Positions 27,483-35,979 of a stretch of 64,000 nt of DNA are shown here, one piece after another. Position 1 is the first letter of the stretch. Every line of letters begins with the position of its first letter. The translations under genes and the position numbers were made by a program. This DNA comes from Kribbella flavida DSM 17836 (lineage in GTDB: Bacteria; Actinomycetota; Actinomycetes; Propionibacteriales; Kribbellaceae). Location: the NCBI RefSeq assembly GCF_000024345.1, contig NC_013729.1, positions 7,068,001 to 7,132,000 of the forward strand, written 5' to 3'. The notes beneath the pieces were generated by a model. The model made no database searches, was not told the DNA's origin, and saw nothing but the letters and a program-made list of their open reading frames with translations.

Positions 27483-28933
27483 CGAGATACCTCCGCGGTG
27501 GTGATGGCTCCGTTGATCCGGCGGCTGATGCCGGCCGGGTTGGCGTCCCGGAGTACGGCGGGCAGTACGGCGTCCGGAGTGTCCTGGTAGGCCACCGGGC
27601 GCTGGAACCGCCGGGCCGCGGTGACGCCGACGCTGGTGTGGATCGAGCCTACGGTCGAGGGGAACGGGCCGCCGTGGTGCTGGGCCCAGGAGACCGCGAC
27701 GCCGGTCGGCCAGCCGTTCCACAGCACCCGTCCGGCCCTTGCCGTCAGCAACGGCAGCAGCCGGGCCGCCAGCTCGGCGTCGGCGCTCTCCTCGGCCTGC
27801 AGGGTGGCGGTCAGGTTGCCGCCGAACGCCTCGACGCCGGCCACCAGCTCGTCCACCGACCCGTACTCGACGACGATCGAGACCGGCCCGAAGCACTCCT
27901 CGAGAATCTCGTCCGGCCGGGCGAGCAGCTCCGGCACGGTCGTCTGCAGCAGCGTCGCCGGGCCCTCGCTGAGCACCCGGACGCCCTCCACCTTGCGCAG
28001 CCGGTCCAGCCCCGAGGAGAAGCCCTCGGAGATCTTGTCGCTCAGCATCTTCGCCGCCGCCACGCCACCGGTGGCCTCGGTCAACCGGTCCTCCAGGCCG
28101 TGGCCCGCGGGCAGGAACAGCAGGCCCGGCTTGGTGCAGAACTGGCCGACGCCGAGCGTGAACGACGCGACGAACCCGCCGGCGAGGTCGTTGCCCCGGG
28201 CGTCGATCGCGGCCTGGGTGACGAAGACGGGGTTGAGGCTGCCGAGCTCGCCGTAGAACGGGATCGGCTCCGGCCGGGTGGCCGCGATCTCGTGCAGCGC
28301 CTTGCCGGCCGGGACCGAGCCGGTGAACCCGGCGGCGGTGATCCGTGGATCCTTCAGCGCGGCGACGCCGACGTCGAAGCCCTGGATCAGTCCGAACGTA
28401 CCGGCCGGCGCACCGGCCGCGCGCAGCGCCTCCATCATCACCTCGGCGGTTTTCACCGACAGCTCCGGGTGACCGGGGTGCGCCTTGACGACAACCGGGC
28501 AGCCGGCGGCCAGCGCGGACGCGGTGTCGCCGCCGGGCACGCTGAACGCGAACGGGAAGTTGCTGGCCGCGAACACCAGCACCGGCCCGAGCGGCACCAG
28601 CACCCGCCGCAGGTCCGGCCGCGGTACCGGCTTGGCGTCGGGGTCGGCGGTGTCGATGACGACCTCGAGCAGCGAGCCCTCCGCCAGTACGTCGGCGAAC
28701 ATCCGCAGCTGGCCGGTACTGCGGGCGACCTCGCCGCGCAACCGCGGCTCGGGCAGCGACGACTCGCGCATGGCGATCGGCACCAGCTCGTCGGCGGCCG
28801 CGTCCAGCGCATCCGCCACCGCGCGGATCCAGCCGGCCCGTACGGCGGGCTCGGACGCCGCCAGCGGTGCCGCCGCCTCGGCCGCGTCGGTGAGGACCTG
28901 CTCCAGTTCAGCGGGAGTGGTGTCGGGGGTCAT
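27479..28933 (-). CDS. Aldehyde dehydrogenase, 2-oxoglutarate-semialdehyde type
   Basis: A 484-residue NADP-dependent aldehyde dehydrogenase. PLGPVLVFAASNFPFAFSVP and GCPVVVKAHPGHPEL form the nucleotide site; GFTGSVPAGKAL the usual GxTGSxxxG; PFYGELGSLNP contains the catalytic Glu; GVGQFCTKPG the catalytic Cys. This pattern (FGELGSxNP, GQFCTxPG) is typical of alpha-ketoglutaric semialdehyde dehydrogenases in non-phosphorylating pentose and aldarate pathways. It overlaps both neighbours by four bases. In this operon it would oxidise the semialdehyde formed after dehydration. Confidence 0.9.
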
Positions 28934-29856
28934 CGGTTCTCCTCCAAGGACTCGGCGGCCGGCCTGCTGCTCTCGGCCGGACTGTCTCGGTGGGCCAGGA
29001 AGGTGAACGGCTCCCGGCCCACTGCCACCGTATTCGTCAGCGTGCCGACCTCGCTGATCGCGATCTCGACCACGTCACCGGCCTGCAGGGCGAAGTCGAG
29101 CTCGGGCACGATGCCGGTCCCGGTGGCCAGCACCACACCGTCGGGGAAGTCGTTCGGTACGAACAGCACGTCGATCAGGTTCTGCAGCTCACGGACCAGC
29201 TTGGCGGTCGAGGTGGTGCCGGTGAAGACCTGCTCGTCGCCGCGCCGGATGACCAGCTCGATGGTCAGGTCCTTGGGGTTCGGCACCTCCCAGGCCGGGC
29301 GGATCCCGGCGGCCAGCGCGCAGCCGCCGGCGAACACCTTCGCCTGCGGGATGTAGAGCGGGTTCTCACCCTCGATCGAGCGGGAGCTGAGGTCGTTGCA
29401 GATGGTGAAGCCGACGATCTCGCCGTGCGCGTTGGCGACCACGGCCAGCTCCGGCTCGGGCACGTCGTGGCCGGAGTCGACCCGGATGCCGATCGGCTCA
29501 CCCTCGGTCACCACCCGCCAGGCCGGCGCCTTGAGGAACAGCTCCGGCCGCTCGGCGGAGTACACCCGGTCGTAGACGTCCTGCTGGCTGCTCTCCTCCA
29601 TCCGGGCGCCGCGGGACCGCTCGTACGTGACGCCGGCGCACCAGACCTCGCCGCGGCCGTCGAGCGGGGCCAGCAGCTGGACGTCGGCGACCGGCAGCTC
29701 CGGCCCGGTCTTCGCCACGGCGGCGCGCAGCTCCTCGGCGGTCAGCCGGAGCAGCTCCGCCAGCTCGGTGACGCCGAGCACCGGTGCCACCGTGTCACCG
29801 GTGCGCACTCCGGCCTGCGGACGGCCACCGGGAGGCTGGTATCGGACCAAGTGCAT
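28930..29856 (-). CDS. Fumarylacetoacetate hydrolase family protein
   Basis: A 308-residue FAH-fold protein. VWCAGVTYERSRGARMEESS and PELFLKAPAWRVV are the typical entry; EPELAVVANAHGEIVGFTIC carries the E-x-E metal site; NDLSSRSIEGENPLYIPQAK and ATGTGIVPELDFALQAGDVV close the domain. Members hydrolyse 2,4-diketo acids or dehydrate 2-keto-3-deoxy acids (for example 2-keto-3-deoxyarabonate). Either would fit between the dehydratases and the aldehyde dehydrogenase. ATG 29856 has AAAGG upstream and lies 12 bases after the UxaA-like gene. Confidence 0.88.
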   Translation of the reverse strand: MHLVRYQPPGGRPQAGVRTGDTVAPVLGVTELAELLRLTAEELRAAVAKTGPELPVADVQLLAPLDGRGEVWCAGVTYERSRGARMEESSQQDVYDRVYSAERPELFLKAPAWRVVTEGEPIGIRVDSGHDVPEPELAVVANAHGEIVGFTICNDLSSRSIEGENPLYIPQAKVFAGGCALAAGIRPAWEVPNPKDLTIELVIRRGDEQVFTGTTSTAKLVRELQNLIDVLFVPNDFPDGVVLATGTGIVPELDFALQAGDVVEIAISEVGTLTNTVAVGREPFTFLAHRDSPAESSRPAAESLEENR

Positions 29857-29867
29857 GGGTTCACCTT

Positions 29868-32591
29868 TCACATCGAGGTACCGAGCAAACCGCGGGTGAT
29901 CTGGAAGCCGACGTTGCCCGAAGCAACCGCCTTGGGGACCTGCAGCCGGCTCGCCACCGCGGCGATCGTGTCCAGCCCGGTCCGGGCCTGGTCGGCGGCG
30001 TCGCCGGCCGCGACCGCGTCCAGGTCGTCGCCGTACTTCGCGACCGTCTCCGGGTCACTGCTGATCTCCACCACCGGGACGAAGCGCTGGGCCGACAAGG
30101 TGCCGCCGGCAACGTGCGCCAGGATCTGCTGGACCCCGCCGGCGCCGAACCCGGTCGCGGTCTCCATCCAGTCGGTGCCCGGCATCCGCATCACGTGCCA
30201 CCCCGGCGCGGCCAGGCGTTGCCCGTGCGCCAGCGTCGGCGCCACGGGGCCGGGGGTGGTCCCGAAGGCGGCGACGCGGAACGAGTCGTGGGCGAGCAGG
30301 GCACCGCGCGACGACAGGACGACCGAGCCGCCGGCGGCGACGAGCTCGTGGCCGATCAGGGCCATCGCCTCGGCGGTGTCGTCGCTGAGCGGGCCGCGCG
30401 CCTCCAGCGCGACGGTCAGTGCGCCGACGTCACCTTCCACCTGCTGGGGTGCGGGCAGGTCGAAGCTCGAGAACCAGTCGCGAACCCGGTCGGTGACGGC
30501 GTCCAGTCCCCCGTCGGCCTGGATGCTGGCCCAGCCGAAGCGCGACGGGTCGGCGCCGGCCTCGACCAGCTTGGCGCGGAAGTAGTCGTTGTGGGTCTTC
30601 TCGCAGCCGTGCTCGAGCAGAAGGGCCATCCGGGTGTTGGGGTGCAGCAGGTAACCGAGCAACGTGCGCGCGAACGTCTCCTCGGACGCCCCGCCGCTGC
30701 TGCCACAGCCTTCCGTGTGCGGCAACGCCACCATCCGGGTCACCGCGTCCCCGGCCCACTTCTCCAACTCCGCCCGACCGGCCAACCGCAAGGCGATCTG
30801 TCCCGAGCACAAGCTGGTCGGAAGGATCAGCCCCACCGCCTCAGGCAGTTGCCGCCCGTCGACCTCCAGCAACCGCACAGCCGGTACGCCCGCGCCTGCG
30901 GCGCTGTTCACCTGCAGTGGCAGGCCGGGGAGCAGCGCGTCGCGGTCTTCGGTGGGGAGGTCTTCGAGTTTGCGGGTGGTGCGGCCGTCGGTGGTGATGG
31001 AGATGCCTTCGCGGGGACCGCTCTGGCGCCAGTTCCGCCAGATGGAGACCTGGCTGTGGCCGGCACGTTCGCCCGCGCTGGGTTCGCCGGAGGCCACCCG
31101 GACGGTCAGGTCGAGCGTCTCCGCGGTCAGCGCGTCCATCGACGTACCGGTGAGGTAGCGGCCGGCGTCCACGTCCATCTCGGCCTCGAGCAGGTCGTAC
31201 CGCGCCGAAGTGGTGACGAACTTGATCGTCGGCACGAACGGGAAGTTGGTGATCGACCCGTTGCCGGTGGTGAAGAAGATCAGGTTGCAGCCGCTGGCGA
31301 CCTCCCCGGCGATCGACTCCAGGTCGTTGCCGGGGCTGTCCATGAACACGAAGCCGGGCCCGGGCACCGGCTCGGCGTAGTCGATCACGTGGTCGAGCCG
31401 GACGTCGCGGTCCAGCTTGCGCGCCGCCCCGACCGACTTCAGCACGATGTTGTAGAGGCCCCGGTACACGTTGCCGCCGGACGGGTTGCCCTCGGCGGTG
31501 TGCCCGTGCCAGCCGACGCGTTCCTTGAACGCCTGCACGGTCCGCAGGAACCGGCGCGCGGTCGGCAGGTCGCGCACGTTCTTCAGCACGTACCCCTCGG
31601 CGCCGATCAGCTCGTCGGTCTCGGCAAGGACCGCGGTGCCCCCGTGCCGGATCACCTCGCGGGCGACCGCGCCGGACAGCGGGTTCGCGGTGACGCCGGA
31701 GAACGCGTCGGACCCGCCGCACTGCAGCGCGATCCACAGATCGGCCAGCGGCACCTCGGTCCGTTGCTGGGCGTCGACGACCGGCAGCCACGGCTCGATC
31801 AGCGCACCGGCCGCGGTCAGGTCCTGCTCGAACCCGGCCTGCCGGGTGAAGAAGGCGTGCGGGACCTGGAGCTCCGGATAGCCGCGCTCGGCCATGAAGT
31901 CCCGGATCGCCTGCCCGGACACCAGGTCCTCTTCGGTGTCGACGACCAGCACCGCCCCGACGTTCGGGTTGAGCGCGAAGCCGGCCAACGTGGCGAGCAG
32001 CAGAGTGAGGTTGTTCGGCGTGCCTTGCTCGGCGCCCTCGGTGTGCGCGACCGGTACGACGCCGTCGCCGGCCGCAGCGCCGTCGAAGCGGCGGGCCAGC
32101 TCGGTCACGAACCCGCTGCTGCGTGAGCTGGTCGCCAGCAGCACGACGTGGTTGCGTGTCCCGGCCGGCCCCTGGGCCCGGGGGTAGCCGAGGAACGTGC
32201 CGGGCTGCTCGACCGAGGTGACCTGACGGCCCAGGTGCACCGCGTTCTCGTCGAGCTCGTACGGGTCGAGCGGTTCGTTGCTCGCCGACGGCGCCGCGGG
32301 GAGACCATCCACCCCGCGGGCGGAGACGGCGGCCAGGCTGGTCGGCGTACAGACGTAGTCGCCGACGGCGAGGTCGCGCAGGGCGCGGGCGAACGGGGTC
32401 TGCCAGGAGGTGAGCGCCTCACCCGTGCGCACCGGCCGGACCACGATCCGGTGGCCTTCGAGCACGGTGTGCGGCAGCGTCACCGGCGTACCGGCGAAGT
32501 CGACCACGGTGCCGGCGTCGAGCCGGCGGGAACAGATCGCGGCGTTGTCCCCGGGCTCAGGCAGTACGGCGACCTCATCGAACCTCAGCAT
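29868..32591 (-). CDS. Large UxaA-family (altronate/galactarate) dehydratase with a duplicated core
   Basis: A 907-residue protein, nearly twice the usual 500 of UxaA/GarD. Residues about 1-95 are an SAF domain. Residues about 135-480 are a UxaA core (LGYPRAQGPAGTRNHVV, VPVAHTEGAEQGTPNN, LWIALQCGGSDAFSGVTANP). After about residue 600 the first half of that core is repeated (ILPTSLCSGQIALRLAG, LPHTEGCGSSGGASEETFAR, HPNTRMALLLEHGCEKTHND). The repeat keeps Cys/His positions that the first copy has lost, so iron binding may involve the C-terminal copy. It would dehydrate an aldonic or aldaric acid. It heads the operon, with GGAGAGG 11 bases before ATG 32591. Confidence 0.85.
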   Translation of the reverse strand: MLRFDEVAVLPEPGDNAAICSRRLDAGTVVDFAGTPVTLPHTVLEGHRIVVRPVRTGEALTSWQTPFARALRDLAVGDYVCTPTSLAAVSARGVDGLPAAPSASNEPLDPYELDENAVHLGRQVTSVEQPGTFLGYPRAQGPAGTRNHVVLLATSSRSSGFVTELARRFDGAAAGDGVVPVAHTEGAEQGTPNNLTLLLATLAGFALNPNVGAVLVVDTEEDLVSGQAIRDFMAERGYPELQVPHAFFTRQAGFEQDLTAAGALIEPWLPVVDAQQRTEVPLADLWIALQCGGSDAFSGVTANPLSGAVAREVIRHGGTAVLAETDELIGAEGYVLKNVRDLPTARRFLRTVQAFKERVGWHGHTAEGNPSGGNVYRGLYNIVLKSVGAARKLDRDVRLDHVIDYAEPVPGPGFVFMDSPGNDLESIAGEVASGCNLIFFTTGNGSITNFPFVPTIKFVTTSARYDLLEAEMDVDAGRYLTGTSMDALTAETLDLTVRVASGEPSAGERAGHSQVSIWRNWRQSGPREGISITTDGRTTRKLEDLPTEDRDALLPGLPLQVNSAAGAGVPAVRLLEVDGRQLPEAVGLILPTSLCSGQIALRLAGRAELEKWAGDAVTRMVALPHTEGCGSSGGASEETFARTLLGYLLHPNTRMALLLEHGCEKTHNDYFRAKLVEAGADPSRFGWASIQADGGLDAVTDRVRDWFSSFDLPAPQQVEGDVGALTVALEARGPLSDDTAEAMALIGHELVAAGGSVVLSSRGALLAHDSFRVAAFGTTPGPVAPTLAHGQRLAAPGWHVMRMPGTDWMETATGFGAGGVQQILAHVAGGTLSAQRFVPVVEISSDPETVAKYGDDLDAVAAGDAADQARTGLDTIAAVASRLQVPKAVASGNVGFQITRGLLGTSM

Positions 32592-32706
32592 CGTGGTGGA
32601 CACCTCTCCCGATCCCTCGACCGGCCACTTGCCGGCCACTCTGGCCGGCTCTTCACCGGATCCTGGCTAGCTCCTGGCTTGCCCCTGGCTGGGCGGCGGC
32701 GAATCG

Positions 32707-32717
32707 TGCATGATGCA
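32707..32717. promoter_or_regulatory. Candidate operator of the GntR regulator
   Basis: TGCATGATGCA is a perfect 11-base palindrome, followed by a further TGATG. It lies in the 196-base divergent gap between the sugar-acid operon (start 32591) and the GntR gene (start 32788). GntR/FCD proteins bind short palindromes of this size in such gaps, so autoregulation together with operon control is likely. Confidence 0.5.
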
Positions 32718-32787
32718 TGATGACCAGAGTCACCCTGCCGAATCCGGACGGCTGGGTCAAGGGCGAGACCAGGTGCTGGAGAGGCCG

Positions 32788-33474
32788 ATGACGGACATCC
32801 TGGAGCCGCAGGACCGGCGGCTGCTGCGTCGGCAGATGCTCGTCGACGACGTCTACGAGGCGATCAAGACGATGCTGATGGACCACACCATCCAGCCCGG
32901 CGGGCGGATCTCGATCGACGGGCTGGCCCGCGAGTTCCAGGTCTCGTCGACGCCGGTGCGGGAGGCGCTGGCCCGGCTGGAGTCGGAGGGGCTGGCCGAC
33001 AAGGAGCCGCTCAAGGGGTACCGGGCGACGCCGCTGCTGACGCTGGAGGAGTTCGACGACCTGTACGCGTTCCGCCGGCTGCTCGAGCCGTGGGCCGCGC
33101 GCCGGGCCGCCGAACTGATCGACGACACCGGGCGGGAACGGCTGGCCGCGGAGCTGTCGACCGCTGTCGAGCCGACGTCGGTCGACTACGCCGGCTACAA
33201 GTCACTGACCGCGCACGACAACCGGTTCCACACGCTGATTGCCGAGCTGTCCGGCAGCGAGCAGGTCCGGTCGGCCTTCGAGCGCACCCACTGCCACCTG
33301 CACATCTTCCGCCTCCACTACGAGCGCGACATCGGCCCGGAAGTGCTCGACGAGCATCGCCGGCTGGTGGCGGCGATCAGCTCCGGCGACCCGTCGGCCG
33401 CCGAAGCTGCGATGACCCAGCACATCGTCAACTCGATGTCGGTCCGCCTCCGCAAGATCTACGACACGCCCTAG
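32788..33474 (+). CDS. GntR family regulator, FCD (FadR) subfamily
   Basis: A 228-residue repressor. The winged helix (about residues 20-85) is VDDVYEAIKTMLMDHTIQPG, ISIDGLAREFQVSSTPVREA and LARLESEGLADKEPLKGYRA. The FCD ligand domain follows with EFDDLYAFRRLLEPWAARRA, the metal-binding D/H set (DNRFHTLIAELSG, HCHLHIFRLHYE) and EHRRLVAAISSGD. ATG 32788 has GGAGAGG five bases upstream. FCD regulators sense small carboxylic acids such as sugar acids, matching the divergent operon. Confidence 0.92.
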   Translation: MTDILEPQDRRLLRRQMLVDDVYEAIKTMLMDHTIQPGGRISIDGLAREFQVSSTPVREALARLESEGLADKEPLKGYRATPLLTLEEFDDLYAFRRLLEPWAARRAAELIDDTGRERLAAELSTAVEPTSVDYAGYKSLTAHDNRFHTLIAELSGSEQVRSAFERTHCHLHIFRLHYERDIGPEVLDEHRRLVAAISSGDPSAAEAAMTQHIVNSMSVRLRKIYDTP

Positions 33475-33490
33475 CCCTCGATGACGGGTG

Positions 33491-34714
33491 TCAGCTGACC
33501 AGGAGCGCGACGATGGCCGGGCCGAACGCCGCTCCGAGCAGGTAGCAGAGGTTGAACAGCCCGATCCCGGCGGTGCGGTCGTCGTCCGGCAACCGGTCGG
33601 TCGCGTGCACGGCGAAGACGCCCTGTCCGGAGGCGGCGGCGATGGACGCGAGCGCCTGGGCCCCGAGCAGCACCGGCACCCAACCGCTCACCGGGGCCGC
33701 GATCGAGGCGGTCACCGCCATCGCCACCAGGACGACGGTGATCGTGGAACGACCGATCCGCGCCGAAGCGGCGACCACGAACCAGGAGAGCCCACCGCCG
33801 AGCAGCAACGGCCAGACCATGGCGGCACCGATCTGGCTGGTCGACCATCCGGCGCTGTCGTTCAGTAGGTCAGGGATGGCGTACAGCAACCCGAAGTTGA
33901 CTACAGCGAGTCCGAGCGCCAGCAGCGAGGGCAGCAGGAAGCGCGGGTCGCCCACCACCGCCGCCGGCAGGAAGCCGCGCGGCCGGGACCGGACATGGGC
34001 GACCAGGGCCGCCAGCACCAGGCCCGAAGCCACTGCGGCCGGCAGTGGTCGGTGCGGGACGAGGACCAGCGCGGTCACCAGCCCGGTCAGCAGCGCCGCG
34101 CCGATCAGGTCGAACCGCTCGGCCGAGGCAGCGAGCTCGGCGCGGGCCATCACGACCGGAACTCCCAGCAGACTGATCGCCGGCAGGGCGAGGGTCGCCT
34201 GCCAGCCGAGCACGTCGTTGACCAGCGAGCCGACCAACGGCGAGGTCGAGCCGACCACGGCCAGCGACGCGGTGACGAGGCCCATCCGGCGCGGTGACCC
34301 GGCCAGGGTCATCGCGATCGAGGTCAGGCCGGCGGTGCCGAGCGCCTGCAGGGCGCAGCCGATGATCAGCGCCGTCAGCACCGGAATCGTCGCCACGAGC
34401 GCCGCGCCCAGGGCAATCAACGCCGCGCACGTGATCAGCCCGGTCCGCAGACCGCGGTGGCGGGTCAGCCCGGCCAGCAGCGGGGTACCGACGGCGATGC
34501 CCCAACCGAAGGCGGTCACCGCCCAGGTCACCGTGTCCCTCCCGGTCCCCAGGTCGCCGGCGATGTCGTCGAGCACCAGGCTGGGCCCGGCGATGCCGAA
34601 CGACAACGGTCCCGCGATCAGCGCGAGCCAGAGCGCCGGAATCACTGCCGGCGACGAGGGGGTTGCGGTGGGATCGGTGCGCAGCGAGCCGGAACCGGCT
34701 CGGCGATCAGGCAT
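33491..34714 (-). CDS. MFS transporter, drug/H+ antiporter-like
   Basis: A 407-residue membrane protein with about 12 hydrophobic segments. The early GPSLVLDDIAGDLGTGRDTV and VTAFGWGIAVGTPLLAGLTR fit major facilitator exporters, with SPRRMGLVTASLAVVGS near motif C position. It lacks a sugar-porter signature. GGAGGA five bases before ATG 34714 decides the start over TTG 34732. It follows the Old Yellow Enzyme gene by 32 bases, so the two probably form an operon controlled by the divergent LAL regulator. Export of an electrophile or its product is a possible role. Confidence 0.88.
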   Translation of the reverse strand: MPDRRAGSGSLRTDPTATPSSPAVIPALWLALIAGPLSFGIAGPSLVLDDIAGDLGTGRDTVTWAVTAFGWGIAVGTPLLAGLTRHRGLRTGLITCAALIALGAALVATIPVLTALIIGCALQALGTAGLTSIAMTLAGSPRRMGLVTASLAVVGSTSPLVGSLVNDVLGWQATLALPAISLLGVPVVMARAELAASAERFDLIGAALLTGLVTALVLVPHRPLPAAVASGLVLAALVAHVRSRPRGFLPAAVVGDPRFLLPSLLALGLAVVNFGLLYAIPDLLNDSAGWSTSQIGAAMVWPLLLGGGLSWFVVAASARIGRSTITVVLVAMAVTASIAAPVSGWVPVLLGAQALASIAAASGQGVFAVHATDRLPDDDRTAGIGLFNLCYLLGAAFGPAIVALLVS

Positions 34715-34746
34715 ATTCTCCTCCAGGGTCAATCGAGCCGGGGCGG

Positions 34747-35820
34747 TCAGCGCTGCAGCGTCGGGTAGTCGGTGTAGCCGCGGTGGTCACCGCCGTAGAA
34801 GGTGGCTGGGTCCGGCTCGTTGTAGGGGCCGCCGGCAAGGATCCGCGCGGGCAGGTCGGGGTTCGCCAGCCACAGCGCCGCGATGCCGACGGCATCAGCC
34901 AGGCCGCTCCGCACGGCCTCGTGCGCGACCTCCGGCCTGACCATCGCCTCGTCACCCGTCCGGTGCGGGTTGAGAATCAGCGGACCGGCCCACTCCCGCC
35001 GGATCAGCTCGGTCACCTCGCGGTGCCCGAACTCCATGACGTGCACGTACGCCAGGCCGAGCGGGGCCAGCGCCCGGATCAGCGCCTGGTACAGCCGGCC
35101 GGGGTCGCTCTCCGAGACCCCGTTGCTGGTGCTGCCGGGGGACAGCCGGATGCCGACCCGTTCCGGACCGATGGCGTCAGCGACCGCCCGGGCGACCTCC
35201 TCGGCGAACCGGATCCGGTTGGGGATGCTGCCGCCGTAGCCGTCGGTGCGCAGGTTGGTGTTGTCGGCGAGGAACTGGTGGATCAGGTACCCGTTGGCAC
35301 CGTGCAGCTCCACCCCGTCGAAGCCCGCGTCCATCGCGCAGCGCGCGGCGAAAACGAAGTCGTCGATCGTCCAGGCGATGTCGTCCAGCGTCATCTCCCG
35401 GGGCACCGGCCGATCCAGCAGGCCGTCGGCGGTGTACAGCCGGTCGTCGCACGCGATCGACGACGGGGCGACGGGCAGAGCGCCGTCCGGGTACAGGCAG
35501 GGATGTCCGACCCGGCCTGCGTGCATCAGCTGGACGAAGATCCGGCCGTCCCGGTCATGCACCGCGTCGGTCACCTGCCGCCAGCCCGCGATCTGCTCGG
35601 CCGAGTGCAGGCCGGGAGTGTCGATGTAGCCCTGGCCGATGGCGCTCGGTTGGGTGGCCTCCGTCACGATCAGCCCGGCTCCGGCCCGCTGGGCGTAGTA
35701 CTCCGCGGTCAGCTCGGTGGGCGAACCGCCGGTGCAGCGGCTGCGGGTCATCGGCGCCATCACCAGGCGGTTGGGCAGCGTCAGCTTTCCCAGCCGGAGC
35801 GGCTCGAACAGTTCCTGCAT
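34747..35820 (-). CDS. Old Yellow Enzyme family NADH:flavin oxidoreductase / ene-reductase
   Basis: A 357-residue FMN enzyme. LFEPLRLGKLTLPNRLVMAP is the family start and MTRSRC part of the FMN site; IFVQLMHAGRVGH contributes the flavin Gln; FDGVELHGANGYLIHQFLAD holds the substrate-binding His and Asn; TDGYGGSIPNRIRF follows; ADAVGIAALWLANPDLPARI ends the barrel. It resembles NemA/YqjM-type ene-reductases (classical class), which reduce activated C=C bonds and nitro compounds. It is the first gene of a two-gene operon with an MFS exporter. Confidence 0.93.
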   Translation of the reverse strand: MQELFEPLRLGKLTLPNRLVMAPMTRSRCTGGSPTELTAEYYAQRAGAGLIVTEATQPSAIGQGYIDTPGLHSAEQIAGWRQVTDAVHDRDGRIFVQLMHAGRVGHPCLYPDGALPVAPSSIACDDRLYTADGLLDRPVPREMTLDDIAWTIDDFVFAARCAMDAGFDGVELHGANGYLIHQFLADNTNLRTDGYGGSIPNRIRFAEEVARAVADAIGPERVGIRLSPGSTSNGVSESDPGRLYQALIRALAPLGLAYVHVMEFGHREVTELIRREWAGPLILNPHRTGDEAMVRPEVAHEAVRSGLADAVGIAALWLANPDLPARILAGGPYNEPDPATFYGGDHRGYTDYPTLQR

Positions 35821-35979
35821 GGAAAACCTCCGGTCGGTGGCTCGGCGATCTCGGTGGTGTCGACGCTAGGAGCCGGTGGCGGTCGGCGAATCCGTAAGCT
35901 TTCTGCGCCGGTTACGTATTCGCTGAGCCGCGTACTGACCGAGGCCGGTCGGCGTACCCGGGGTGTGCGAGGAGTGGGG

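Noticed and set aside
34663..35979. N-terminal extension of the LAL regulator over the OYE gene
   Set aside because: The upstream part lies antisense to a clear Old Yellow Enzyme. ATG 35980 has a good ribosome-binding site and starts right at the domain.
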